NCBI GenBank assembly: GCA_038503065.1
Contig: JBCAMK010000003.1
Location: forward strand, 2,728,001-2,792,000
Direction: 5' to 3'
Origin: Paragyromitra xinjiangensis
Lineage: Eukaryota; Ascomycota; Pezizomycetes; Pezizales; Discinaceae
DNA: 64,000 nt
Position numbers and translations under genes: made by a program. The first letter of the stretch is position 1. Every line of letters starts with the position of its first letter. Below, piece by piece: positions 37,231 through 48,738 of this stretch. Under the pieces are notes generated by a model. The model was not told the origin of the DNA. It was given only the letters and a program-made list of their open reading frames with translations, and ran no database searches.

Positions 37231-38415
37231 TCACAATGAATCCTTATGCGCTTTCCTCACCGCCTTCTCGAGATCCTGTAATCTTTTTGGAATATCCCCA
37301 GTAAAAACTGCCGACAAATCTCTAAACTCAAAAATTGGCAATAGCTTCGCCCCTCCTATAATCTTCTCCATCTTCTTCCCCAGTCCCCCAATCTGCCCCG
37401 CCTGATACTTCTTATCATACGAACTCACAAGATCAATCGTGTCCTTATCTTCCGGCAGGTCTACCAACCAGTCTTTGATTGATAGTTGATGTATCTCCCC
37501 TTTTGTGCTGTGCCAGTCCTCCCAACGTAACACCAACGAATCTGGAAAATCTTTCTCCCCTTTTGGGCGGAACTCGCAGTCTATTCCGACGGCTAGAACA
37601 AACGACTTCAGGTCGACCACCTTAAATCCGTAGTGTTCCGTCACCTCGGGGTTGTCGCGGACCTTCTGAATCCAGTCTTTGACGGTAGTCTTTACTTGTG
37701 CATACATGGTTCTGAAATCCGTTCTCGGCATGATGGGGGAAGAGTGTTTTGGACCTTGAGAAGGGTCATTTACTCCAGCCGCTTTCACGTACCCTAAGAC
37801 GATCGTCAAAAACCCTAGGACCTCAAGGTTATCTAGGTATTTCGCCGTCCCATTCTTTTTACTACCCGTCCAGGGTAGCATATCTTTCGTAAGTTTAGGA
37901 TAAACTTTCCGTTCCAGTAAGATCGAAGGCCCGATGACCAGTGATGGGATAACGGACAACGGGAAGGGTGCAGTGACCTGTAGTCCCCAGTTCAAATACT
38001 GACTACCAGTAGGTTTCTCCGGCGCTTGAACAATCCACGGACCGAATTTCTCAAACCCTTCGATCATAACCTCCAGTCCCTTATGGGGAGCCCAAGTATT
38101 GACAACAGTCACAATCTCCTTGCCGATAGTAGCTCCAATCTCGGGATTACTACTGAATTTCACGCCTGTCCCTTCGCGATCGGGCCCTGCGACTTTGGCT
38201 TCGGTTGCGATACGCTTGATCGAGTCGGAAAGGGTTTCTGCTGTCAGGCTCCAGTTGGGGTATTTCGGGATGCTGGGGATGATGAAGGGTTTGCCTTTGA
38301 GGGATGCAGAGGTTTCATAGTTGTTGCCAATGGAGGCGACTGCTTCGCTGTGATTTTCGAGGGCGATGCGGCGGCATTCAAGTTCGAAACCGATGGCGGG
38401 TTCTGAGGTGGACAT
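37231..38415 (-). CDS. Uncharacterised single-exon protein, possibly amidoligase-like
   Basis: An intronless 394-residue protein starting at the ATG at 38415. I do not recognise a characterised homologue. It has no signal peptide or clear membrane span. Three motifs recall uncharacterised proteins with a putative glutamine-amidoligase-like fold: N-terminal IGFELECRRIAL (residues 8-19), an internal EIVTVVNTWAP (about 120) and GLQVTAPFPLSVIPSL (about 168). The second and third echo an 'EFVT' block and a 'QVT-hydrophobic-PL' block of such families. This is pattern memory, not a search result. Lack of introns in an intron-rich neighbourhood, gene-poor flanks and the adjacent inverted-repeat element fit an accessory or acquired gene, but native origin cannot be excluded. 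Confidence 0.7.
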   Translation of the reverse strand: MSTSEPAIGFELECRRIALENHSEAVASIGNNYETSASLKGKPFIIPSIPKYPNWSLTAETLSDSIKRIATEAKVAGPDREGTGVKFSSNPEIGATIGKEIVTVVNTWAPHKGLEVMIEGFEKFGPWIVQAPEKPTGSQYLNWGLQVTAPFPLSVIPSLVIGPSILLERKVYPKLTKDMLPWTGSKKNGTAKYLDNLEVLGFLTIVLGYVKAAGVNDPSQGPKHSSPIMPRTDFRTMYAQVKTTVKDWIQKVRDNPEVTEHYGFKVVDLKSFVLAVGIDCEFRPKGEKDFPDSLVLRWEDWHSTKGEIHQLSIKDWLVDLPEDKDTIDLVSSYDKKYQAGQIGGLGKKMEKIIGGAKLLPIFEFRDLSAVFTGDIPKRLQDLEKAVRKAHKDSL

Positions 38416-40084
38416 GTTTGAAGAATGTGTATTGTATCTTTTCTTTTAATTCCTCGTGAGGGGGGGTTATTTGGTTTGGAGTTATATTGGGGAAATCAGG
38501 TTTGGATATCAAGACGTGCTACTATTAGCCTGTATTCAGCTAAATATTACAAGAATCTCCTCGGGGATTTCCCCTCAGCTGAAACCTTTTCCTCAGCCTT
38601 GGGATTAGTATTGTGATACCACAATCGACCGGATTGAGTTTTACCTGCAGCCAATAGGTAGAACAGAATATCCGTGCTTGCTTTTTCTTTCCTTTTTCTG
38701 TTTACCCCGTTAACTGTAAGCATAATCTAGAAGTATGGAAATACCTATCCAGCAAGTCAACCTCCTCGGGGCGGCTTCGGATCTGATCCGGGCTGGACTG
38801 TGGTTAAGGGCCGTAATCGTGGGAAGTAGGAAGTGCGAAGCTCTAATTGTCTTGGCTTAATCTATTAGAAAATACTTACAGCTAGTTGGGGTCTTGTAGT
38901 ATAAGCTATTGTCCGGTTCGAGCTAGCGGTAGATAAACCAAATGATTGTACCCTAAACCAGTAGCAAATGATGATCCCCAAAGTATCCTAACGGTGGCTT
39001 AAAGTGGGGTCAGCTGGAACCTGATTAATGAGGGTAGTTCTCTCAACAGGGAGGGGGCAACTTTGACGGTCTATGAGATAGCCCATTATCCACAGGGATG
39101 TAGAGTCTATAGAGAACGAGGGCCCGTATGAAATTAAAAACCGTAGAGGCGCAAGATCCGTTGAGTATAGAGCTGGTGGAAAAGCAAGGGATTCCTGCTT
39201 GTCATTTCTAGATAGTTAGGCCTGGCCTGGCATGAGTATTTTCAGGGCTACTCGATTGCTCCCGCCCACGTATTCATGAGTAATTGATATTTTTGGATTA
39301 ACATGCATACTACTATTCGGCATTCATTAATTCATAATACCCTCCTCAAAAATCCAGTCACGTACAATCACTCGGCTAGATGAAACTTTGGTTGTTGGAT
39401 ATACTCCCTACCGGCTGAAGGAGCACGGTAAACGGCACAGGGAAGCTGTAGACTGTGAAGAGCTTCCTAGGAACGAAGTCTGCATATTGGGCCTATACTA
39501 CAATCGACTAGAGTCAGTCAATCAAGTCCCCTTCTCTACGTCACGATCTCTGATAAACAACATTGGTGGCGTGGATTCTAGGGGTTGCTGATAAAGGGTG
39601 ACGAAAATAGTGAAGGAGGTGATACTAGGAATAAAGATGGTTATGAGGCCAACTCCTATGGAATGCGACGGGAAAATATAGGCCTAGATAGAGGGAGGAG
39701 ATACTCATTAGTAGCAAGGTAACATGGTGAACTTGCTACCAATTCTTCCCTGTTAAGTCTAAGGGAAGAGCTTTATCTGAGCCTCTAGCTGGGGTCGTTA
39801 CTATTCTCCCTGAGGAATCAACGGTAAGACTTTGCTGATGGTACGATTCGAATTTTGCTGTAAACTATATGACTGAGCTTGGGTAGGCTGAAGAGGCCCG
39901 AGATCATGGCATCGGAGTTCTCACAAACTAATACATGAGGTATTTGATGTCCTTGGCCTATTATGTAGGCCTAAGCGTGTAACAATGAGATTTCCTAGTT
40001 TTTTTTGAGATTCCAAGTAGATATATTTTCGCTCTGCCCCATGCTACTTCAACTAACCACATACGATTTCCCCCTCACAATACC
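38416..40084. other. Gene-poor region with possible coding relics
   Basis: The first 300 bp should carry the promoter of the minus-strand orphan gene. Around 39340-39720 two short open frames in different registers have protein-like composition (one encodes YTPYRLKEHGKRHREAVDCE) but lack starts and are broken by stops, suggesting a decayed coding sequence. No complete gene, tRNA or repeat was recognised elsewhere in the stretch. Confidence 0.45.
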
Positions 40085-41454
40085 TTAGTCAACCAAACAT
40101 ATGATCTTTCCCTGTGTCTTATTACTCTCCATGAGTTTATGGGCCTCAACGATCTACGAAACGCTATAATTAGCACCAAATCCCACTTCATGCTACTGCA
40201 AGGGGTTATGCATAGACAACTCACATCCTTCCAACCAAAAGTCTTCTCAATAAAGATCTTATATTTCCCATCCTTCAACCCCGGAAGCCCCTCCTCCTGA
40301 AACTTATTCTTGAGTGCCCCCTGATACTCTAGGCTCCGACTCCTCAACGTCGTTCCCTCAATCCTCAACCTCTTAAACAATATCTGAGCCAAATTCACTT
40401 CCTTTACTACGCTTCCCGAGAGAAGCGCTAAAAGAACGATCCTGCCATCCTTCGCTGCGACTTTAACGTTCCCCCCGAAGTGCGACTGGCCCACGAAGTC
40501 GATCACCACATCGACACCTTCGTTGTTGGTTGCTTTAAGAATCTCAGCAGCGAAGTCTTGTGTGTGGTAATTGAAACCAGCCGTGGCGCCGAGTTCATTA
40601 GTGCAGAATTTGATCTTCTCTTCGGAGCCGGCGGTGATGTAGACAGCGGAGGCACCATGTGAGATAGCAAGTTGGATAGCGCATATTCCGACGCCAGAAG
40701 CACCAGCGTGAATCAGAACCTAGGTTCAAGGTTTAGCCTTTGCTGGCCGAAATGCTGTCGACTTGGAGATACATACTTTTTCTCCAGGCTTAAAACAACC
40801 GACTGTCCAGAGGGCTTGGGTGGCAGTTATCCAAGTCTCTGGGATACCAGCTGCTTGTTCAAAAGACAGCTCATCAGGCAAGTGAATACACATTTTATCC
40901 GACACAACGATAAATTCAGCATATGCCTATTCCAAAGATTTTCGTCAGCCTCACCCAAATAAGAACCCTCCCTTCGACCCGAGGCCCCGGAAACCTACTC
41001 CTCCATAAGCTAGGCCAAAGACTTTCTCGCCCTCCTTGAAGCAAGTAACTCCCTCACCGAGGCTCTCCACGATTCCGGAAAACTCAACTCCGAGTGTTTT
41101 TGGTGCTTGCGGGGGGAGTGGGTAATGCCCTTCCCTTTGTATTGTGTCTAGAAAATACTACTTAGTCCGAGGACCCCCGAGGTTTAGTTAAGGGCACAAA
41201 GTATACCCATTCTGTTTAACCCGAATGCCTTGATTTAACTCTATTAGCAATGAACTAACAAAGAATGTAGCAGAAACATACCTTCACTCGCACGAGTATT
41301 TCCCCCTCCTTGGGTGTTGGAGTCTCAACATTCTCATTGATAAACAGTGAGTCTGCCGGCCCAGCTCCATCCTTAACGTCTGTAATAGAAAATAACCTTT
41401 AGCACATGATTCGAAAGTATTTATCGAAAAGCTGAAGTTACCAACTGCTCGCAT
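40085..41454 (-). CDS. Quinone oxidoreductase of the PIG3 / zeta-crystallin-like MDR family
   Basis: A medium-chain NAD(P)H-dependent oxidoreductase that probably reduces quinones, most like human TP53I3 (PIG3). Seven exons: 41454..41442, 41379..41282, 41228..41207, 41147..40999, 40926..40777, 40719..40225 and 40153..40085 (996 nt, 331 residues). Introns are 53-72 nt. Two exons are tiny, 13 nt (MRAV plus one base) and 22 nt (AFGLNRM plus one base), yet the phases close and give family-typical sequence. Features are the N-terminal GroES-like fold with YPLPPQAPKTLGVEFSG, then the Rossmann nucleotide-binding motif IHAGASGVGICAIQLA, then LGATAGFNYHTQDFAAEIL and LLFKRLRIEGTTLRSR-type sequence near the end (here ILFKRLRIEG). 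No zinc ligands are expected in this subgroup. It lies downstream of HRP1 on the same strand. Confidence 0.92.
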
Positions 41455-42200
41455 ATTTGAAAATATTCTTCTTGGGTGATTTAAACTGTTCCCTTGCTGT
41501 ATTCAATGACGAATATTCTCGCGAAAGTAGCGGGGGACCCGAATATAAATGCGACTGACGTCAGTCTTGGCAATTTCAAAAGTAGACGCCCCACGTCCAG
41601 TAATTTTTGAACTTGACGTGCCGAGGCTCCCGAACTCTGAGAAATCCACAAACTCCGCTCTTCGGACCGAGATCGGAACAATCTAGAAAGTATTGCAATT
41701 CTCGGACTTAAACAACCCGGAAGCCGAATCATGAGGTCTCACTCAACAGTTGAAGCCTTGCTTACTACTAATCTTATTTGGCGTTAGGATCTCACTGGGC
41801 ATACGAAACGGTAATCATAATAACAACGATATTTTTTAATGCAGTTCTGATGTACAATTTAGGCATCCCTTCCCTCTAATCCCCACTACCGTTCAGACTT
41901 TCAATCTCATATCCCCTTGAAATTTTATAAGAAAGGAAAGCACGCCTTAGGAGAAAAATAGTACATCACAATCAATTAACCGCCCTTTTTCCGTATCTTA
42001 TAGCGAAAAAAAAAGAGAATACAAAGGATAAAGGGTTTGACTCTGACAAAAAGAGTGAGATGATCATAAAACTAACCGAAAATGACAAGGTGCGACGATA
42101 AAATAAATAAATAAAAGCACGGTAGCCACCCTCACTGCCTTATCCTACCTTACTTCATACGGAACTATGAAAAAAATGTAGTCGTTGTTCTTGCCCTTAA
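41455..42200. other. Promoter of the oxidoreductase gene and HRP1 3' flank
   Basis: About 750 bp lies between two tandem minus-strand genes. It must include the HRP1 3' UTR and the oxidoreductase promoter. An 83-codon minus-strand frame at 41481-41732 has no recognisable content and is not called. Confidence 0.45.
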
Positions 42201-45200
42201 CTAAAATCTCTCGGCGCCCTGGTTCTGATTTCTAGCATATGGATGGTAACCACCCCTATACCCACCACCGTATGCAGCGCCTCCTCGATCGCTGGCTCTC
42301 GTTGCGGTAGCGCCTCTTCCCCCACCTCGGTAGTTACTTCCAGAACCTTTCGCATTCCGTGGTCCTGTCGGTGCGTTCGGCGGGGGTCCATCGGATCCGG
42401 GTCCATTCTGCCTGTAAGGTGCACCACCACCTCCTGGAGAAGAGTATTCATGGTCAACTTCGCAAGTTTTAGTGGAGGACATGTGGGTCTGAAAGTTGGA
42501 AGGGGGAGAAGAAGAGTAATTCGAAGGAACAGTATAAGAAAGAGGGGTCATGGTATCAAAAGAAGAATCGTTGAAAGAATTAGGACCGGGAGAAGAGATG
42601 TTGTGTTGATGGTTAGGATGATAGCTTGGGTTGTGAGGGCTAGGCACGCCAGGCCGGGGGAGATATTTCATACCAATTCGGGCTCCCTGCTGCATCATCT
42701 GCTGCTGCTGCGGAGGCACATCATCGTACATTCCCTCCCATGAGCTAGGTTGTGGTTGTGGCGGTTGGTAATCCCTCTGCGATGGGTGATGCTGGAAATT
42801 ATTCCGCTGCTGCCTGTACTGGTTTTGTTGCTGCTGCTGCTGCTGTACTACCTGTTGTTGCTGCTGTTGCTGCATGTCATGATAGCTAGCACCTCCGCCA
42901 CCGTCATAGTTCGCACCACCTTGCGGTGGTCCTTGCGGGCCACCATACCCCATCTGCGGCTGCGGAGAACCATACCCTCCCTGCGGACCAGCCTGCTGAG
43001 GAGGTCCTGGTGAACCTACATTTGCCATTGGGCCTTGTTGGCCTTGCTGCTGTGCTTGCATCTGCTGCATCTGCTGCATTTGTTGGAGCATCGCCGGGTT
43101 CATGCTTGGCATAGCACCTCTTCCGAGGGCCTGCAGCATCGCCGGATTTGCAATTGGCATTGGACCGGCTGCACCACGGCCAAAAGCCTGCATTGCCTGC
43201 ATGTACCGCTGGACATTCTGGTAGTACTGCGCCATCATCTGGGGGGATATACCGCCGTAGATACCTTGTTGGCCGGACTGGGCGGCTTGGCTCTGTTGGC
43301 CATTACCAGTGTAGTTACCAGAGCCACTGTTGGTTCCATCGCGGTTTTCAAAACGGTCGCGACGGTCATTGCGATCCCTAAAATTTCCCCCTCTGTGTTC
43401 ATCGCGCTCGTCAAAGTTTGCATTCATCCTCTCACGGATGTTGCCCCGGGGTTGGGCTTTCTTAACCTCAATCTAAATACACGAAACAAGGTAAGTACCA
43501 AATCATCAAACCGCCCATAGAGAGAAACACGAACCGGCTTGCCCAAAATCTCTAACGTCTTACAGTTCAGTGCGTTCTCTACGGCACCCTCGCTATCGAA
43601 AGTTACGAATCCGAAACCTCTGGGCCTACCCGTGTCCTTGTCCATCATCAAAGTAGCATCGAGAACTCTTCCAAACTGTGTAAAGAACTCCCTAAAGTCC
43701 GTTTCCGAAGCTTCTTGACTCACACCGCCTACAAATATCTTGGAGGTCTTTTCCTGTTCATCGCGAGGTATAGCACGCTTTGGGTCGATCTAATCACAAA
43801 AGAATATTAATATATTATTCGATATAATTTTAAATGAAGAGGGAGACCACGCACTATCTTGCCATCGAGGTAGTGCTCCTTCACCATGACAATGTTGACG
43901 GTCTTTGGGTCTTTGAATGTCAAAAATCCGAATCCTCGAGACCGTCCGGTAGGGCCATCTCGCATCACAGTGCATTCGATAACCTCGCCGTATTGACTGA
44001 AATAGTCTTTTAATGATTCTATAATGACCGTAGGATACACTTAGCAGTTGGTCGAATACCATGCGGTGGATTTTGGAGATTGGAGAGAGCGAAGAGCATA
44101 GTGATAACAAAAGCAAATAATGTCTCATGCGAGCATACCATCAGTTGTTTCCCAGTTCAAACCACCAATAAACATTTTCCTGTATGGTCACAGCAATTCA
44201 TTGGTCAACTTTCATTCCTCTAATTGCAACGCGAAAAAACAACGCGAAAATGCAAGCATTCAAATTCTCCATGAAGCGAGAGAAGGTTTGGTCAGTTATT
44301 ATCACTGCTGAGCGATGGCAGCGCAGCCAAACGAAGGCGGAGGGGCTTATGGCCTCGGAGGTTGAAGTGTCAGACATAATTTTCGTTATTTTTCTTGTCG
44401 ATGTGGATAATTGAGCAGTATCTGGAGTCCAATCCAATCTTTGATTCCCATTGTCTCTTTCGTACACAAACTATCCTCCGTGTATCTTAAAGCTGTTCTG
44501 CTAGCTAGTTCTCGTATAGAAGTAGAAGTAGTAGTAGTAGCAGTAGGTAGATGACAAAGCAGGATGCTCTCCTGTCCTCCAAGGTCCTCTATCGAAATAT
44601 TCGCCGCGGTAGATAAAGTTATAGCTCGAGATAGCAGAGTTGTCGAGGTGGAATGTATGAACCTTCCCTCACTATAATGCCCTTCCATCTCTATCTCCAC
44701 CCATTTAATCTTGATCTCCTTCTCAGAGCCCTTGCTAAACCAGTCCTTTGTTTTGCCCGAAAATATCCTCCAAGAGTTCCTCGATACCAGTCCTAACATC
44801 TCTATGCCTCCTCTCGCTTCATAGAATATATTCGTAGTGCAAACAATGTAATAGGAAAAGTTTAATATAAATACGCACCCGTCCTCCTTAATCGCTGGAC
44901 TCCCAGATGCATTCCCATCACCATACGCACCAGCACCACCAGATGCATCATAACCATAGCCACCATAGCCACCATTGTCATTACCACCAACTCCACCGTC
45001 GACACCACTCACCGCAGCATCCCATCCTGTGTAGTTATCCACTTCTTCCTCAAGAGCATACGGGTTATTCTCAACCTTAGTAGGTTGTTGGTTCACGGCA
45101 GTAGGTTGAGGGGGGGGTGGGGCTCTAGGGTCAACAGCTTTTTGGGCAACGGCAGGAACAGAAGTTGCCTCTTGTGTGTACGTGGCTGCTAGTAAACTAT

Positions 45201-45470
45201 TATCTTTGACAGGAGCAGCAGATGGAGCAACGGCCACAGGGGCCGGTGCTGGTGCTGGCGCCGGCGCCGACGTTGATGCTAGTTTTGCTTGATCTGCTTG
45301 TGCAGGCTTAGAGGGTTCATCGTCACCATAACTGTCATGACCATAGCGATTAGTCGACGCGCCTCAATTTGTCCACCCCAAACCACCACAACACGAGAAA
45401 GTCAAACGAGAAGGGGTGTTACGAACAGATCAGCGAAGAGATCATCGTCCATGAGCTCGTCAGCCTCCAT
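42201..45470 (-). CDS. HRP1: Two-RRM RNA-binding protein Hrp1 (cleavage factor IB / Nab4 family)
   Basis: Hrp1 is a nucleus-cytoplasm shuttling hnRNP that binds the efficiency element in mRNA 3'-end formation. Exons: 45470..45427, 45331..44879, 44179..44139, 44018..43855, 43789..43535 and 43472..42201 (2229 nt, 742 residues). RRM1 starts with KMFIGGLNWETTD (about residue 167) and has RNP1 RGFGFLTF. RRM2 starts with KIFVGGVS (about 251) and has RNP1 RGFGFVTF. It is followed by IEVKKAQPRGNIRERMNANF. The C-terminal 410 residues are Gln-, Gly- and Met-rich, prion-like, with poly-Gln at about 42820-42880. The N-terminus has an acidic MEADELMDDDLFADLYGDD start and an Ala/Pro repeat. Intron 2 is 699 nt, ten times longer than its neighbours, and stays open for about 164 codons. 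Donors of introns 1 and 5 are GTTCGT, supported by phase and homology. Confidence 0.93.
42820..42880 (-). repeat. Poly-glutamine CAG/CAA tract in HRP1
   Basis: Two closely spaced CAG/CAA runs, read on the minus strand, encode two runs of seven Gln separated by two Val, within the low-complexity tail of Hrp1. Confidence 0.85.
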
Positions 45471-47129
45471 CTTGAAAAGTAAAAGTAACCGCTTGTTATT
45501 CTAAAGGGAAGGCTAGTTGTTGTTAATCAAAAAGTTGGTCTGTTACGTTAGAATGCACAGATATTGATGGATGAAGGATGTGACAGAAATATAACAAGGA
45601 AAACCGAAGGATAGTTTGATTTATGTTGCCGGATCAAAGGGAGGCTCTGAGTGAGTGAACTGGAGGGAAGAAGCGATGGGGTCGGAGCGAGACGCGGAAC
45701 AGGCAGCGCTGCAAGGCACACAGGATAGAGGCGACTAGCAGGGGACAAGCGTGAAAGCGGCCAACGACGGATAGAAGACGCTTGGAAACGAACACACCCA
45801 AGAAACGTCTCGCGAGATATCGTCTACAGAAAATGGGTAGATGCCAAAGGGGTTGGTGAAGAAGTTTGAGACTCGACTGAGAATGGCGATGAGGGAACGT
45901 TTTGTATTGAGAACTCCACAGTCTTGGCGCGGATAAACTTCGTGATACCGACATGAATGAATGTTTGATACTACATGTAGGTATTGAGGACATGAACATA
46001 AGGCATAGGTATTGATTGACATGGACCTGTGAAACAACACCCGGACAGATCCATTCACCTCAGTGATCCAGAGGCACACGACATTCTTTCCGCGCGGGCT
46101 GGTGTTTCCGTGCCATCAGGTGTTCCTGCCAGGCGATCCGTTCGTTGTCTTCCGCAGCAGTTCTCCCTCGCTCTCGTCCTGCTTCTATTATAGCCTTGCC
46201 GCCCCGCCTGTCCCCTCTCCCCCACCGCCGACCTCCCGTTGAAGCACTCACGATGCGCGGAATATGGTCTCAGCAGCAGAAGCAGCAGGAGCAGCAACAG
46301 CAGGTACGCATTTGCTCCTTCCTTCATGGTGTTTGTTGAGTCCTGTAGCTCTTCTCCATATCATTCACATAACCTTACCTCCTCCACCACCGTTATCACC
46401 ACTACCGCCCACGCATAAAACTCACCCTCCAGTTACTCAACTCCTTTCCCCTTCTTTTATTCTTCGCTTCTCGCTTACGTCCAAGCGATCCCGCTAACCC
46501 AGCCTTGCATTGCACTCTATAGGAAATGGTGCAAGTTGGCATGTCATCTCCCTACCTCCCGCTTACCCGCCTTCACCAATTAATAAATATCCCCCCCCGG
46601 AACTTGCCAACCCGTTTAATATGCTTTAATATGCTAATGCAATGTTCCGTTTGGTTGTTGTTGTGCTGGGTGTAGACCGCTCAGAGTAATTCCCCCAAAT
46701 ATGTGCTTGCCGTTGCTCTGATGGCATTATGATATGTGTATCCACGTATATGTTTCTGATGCACCAAATAAACTAGTTCAGTCTCGCCCTTCTGGAGAGG
46801 TCGTTCGAGTAATTCCGGCACCTCGCAACGTGAAAGCTCGCAGTTTGTTTTCCCATGTTCTTCCTCTCCCAAGGCCTCCTCCCCGCTGACACTGGAAGGG
46901 CGGCTGCAGGACTCGAGACCCCTCCAAGATCGTCGGAGCTGCCTATTCTCATGCTGATATGTTAAAATTCGAATCACTGTACTACTTCCCTCTCGTTGGT
47001 CCCCTGGGAATCCGTGTATCTCACTGCTAGACTAGCTCCGTACGACCCAAGACCCCACCACCTCCTGCTGGGATCTCCCCTTCTCCTCCGGCCACCACCC
47101 ATAAACCCGGAAGAAATTTCACAGATTTT
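45471..47129. promoter_or_regulatory. Divergent HRP1 / GYP1 upstream region
   Basis: This 1.66-kb region separates two divergent genes and should carry both promoters. A CAG/GCA-rich stretch at 46252-46303, directly followed by a GTACGC donor-like site, could be an upstream exon or leader exon of GYP1. C-rich sequence lies at about 46370-46500. No other gene is supported. Confidence 0.45.
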
Positions 47130-48738
47130 ATGTCTCAAACAGATGGTGATTGGGATGCGGACCTAAAAGACGAGACTGCGGATGAATTTCTTCAGCATAA
47201 GATAAGGCCTCCACGGTCCATTGAGCACAGACCAGCGGTTAGCTCTAAACTGAGTAGCAATGGCAGCACGACGGATCTTTCCCGGGCACCAGTGTATCCC
47301 AGCCCAAGAAGGAAGGATAGCCAAGGGCTGAAACCACAGTTCGAAGGCCTTGTTAGAGGTGAGTCAGTAATGCTGTGGTAGAAATTCCTGAAGCAATTTA
47401 TGGGATAGCAAACTGAGAGCTATGCCCTTTACGCGAATAAGCAAAGACCCTGGCAACTCTTTACACATGATCTATCATCCCACATTGTCTCCAGACACCC
47501 ACACTGAGGCTGAAATCGAAAGACTCAATGCACGCATTAAACGTATTAACAAGTTTAAAAGCATCCTTCAATCTTCAACGGTCGACTTAAACGAGCTGCG
47601 AAAGATTTCCTGGAATGGCATACCAGATGAGTTACGTCCCATGGCATGGCAGATGCTCCTCGGTTATCTCCCTGCCAACAGTGACAGGCGGATAAATACT
47701 CTAGAACGGAAGAGAAAGGAGTTTGTAGATGGTGTCAAACAGGCTTTTGTTAGAGGTACAGCTGGGTTAGACCAAACTATTTGGCATCAGATATCCATCG
47801 ACGTGCCCAGGACAAACCCACATATCCCGCTTTATGGCTTTGAGACGACCCAGAGGTCCCTGGAGCGGATATTATATGTGTGGGCAATACGGCATCCAGC
47901 TAGTGGTTACGTACAAGGGATAAACGACCTTGTAACACCATTCTTCCAGGTCTTCCTTTCTGCCTACATCGGTAAATTTCCTACCACCCTAAGAATCCAT
48001 CTATTTTATTTTTTCTGCTCGCTAATACCATAACAGATGGAGATGTGGAGACATTTGACCCTAGCTCTCTTCCTAAAGAGGTTCTAGATGTTGTCGAAGC
48101 GGACTCATTCTGGTGTTTAACTAAGCTCCTGGACGGGATCCAGGATAACTACATCCACAAGCAACCCGGGATCCAACGACAGGTCACGGATCTACAAAAT
48201 CTAGTTCAACGGATTGATACCTCCTTGGCGGAGCACCTTGCTAAGCAAGGTGTTGAATTCATACAATTCAGTTTTCGGTGGATGAATTGCATGCTGATGA
48301 GGGAGCTCAGTGTAAAGAATACAATCAGGATGTGGGATACATACATGGTAAATTCCACAGTTTCCTATAGATGAGTAAAACTGAGTATAAAAAGGATAAT
48401 ACTAATGAAGACCTCCGGGACATATAGGCGGAGGGACAAGCAGGGTTTTCGGGGTTTCATCTTTATGTTTGCGCGGCGTTTTTGGTTAAGTGGTCGGAAC
48501 GGCTTCAGAAAATGGATTTTCAGGAAACGATGATGTTCCTCCAAGCGTTACCAACTCAGAATTGGGGAGAGAAGGACATGGAGATGCTCTTGAGCGAAGC
48601 GTGGGTTTAGCCCTCTTCCATTTAGCGTATCACTCAAGCTAACTCAGGTTCAGGTTCCTTTGGCAGAGCCTGTTTCGAAACTCAAGCGCCCACCTTCGAC
48701 AGAGCGGAGCAGCTCACGTACCAACTATCAACTTATAG
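47130..48738 (+). CDS. GYP1: TBC-domain Rab GTPase-activating protein Gyp1
   Basis: Gyp1 stimulates GTP hydrolysis by Golgi Rab proteins (Ypt1 in yeast) through a TBC domain. Exons: 47130..47358, 47420..47971, 48037..48347, 48428..48600 and 48654..48738 (1350 nt, 449 residues), with introns of 53-80 nt. The TBC domain begins near residue 130 (ISWNGIPDELRPMAWQMLLG). The catalytic dual fingers are visible: Arg207 in IDVPRT and Gln242 in YVQGIND. Further conserved blocks are FSFRWMNCMLMRE and WDTYM, and SEAFLWQSLF is restored by the exon 4 to 5 join. The last donor is GTGGGT at 48601, chosen because it alone restores the frame. The start at 47130 is the first ATG of this exon. A possible extra first exon ending at 46303 would add 15 residues in phase. 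The gene converges on VAC7. Confidence 0.9.

Noticed and set aside
38860..38940. GGTTCGAGCT resembling a tRNA B box
   Set aside because: No A box or cloverleaf pairing could be found around it.
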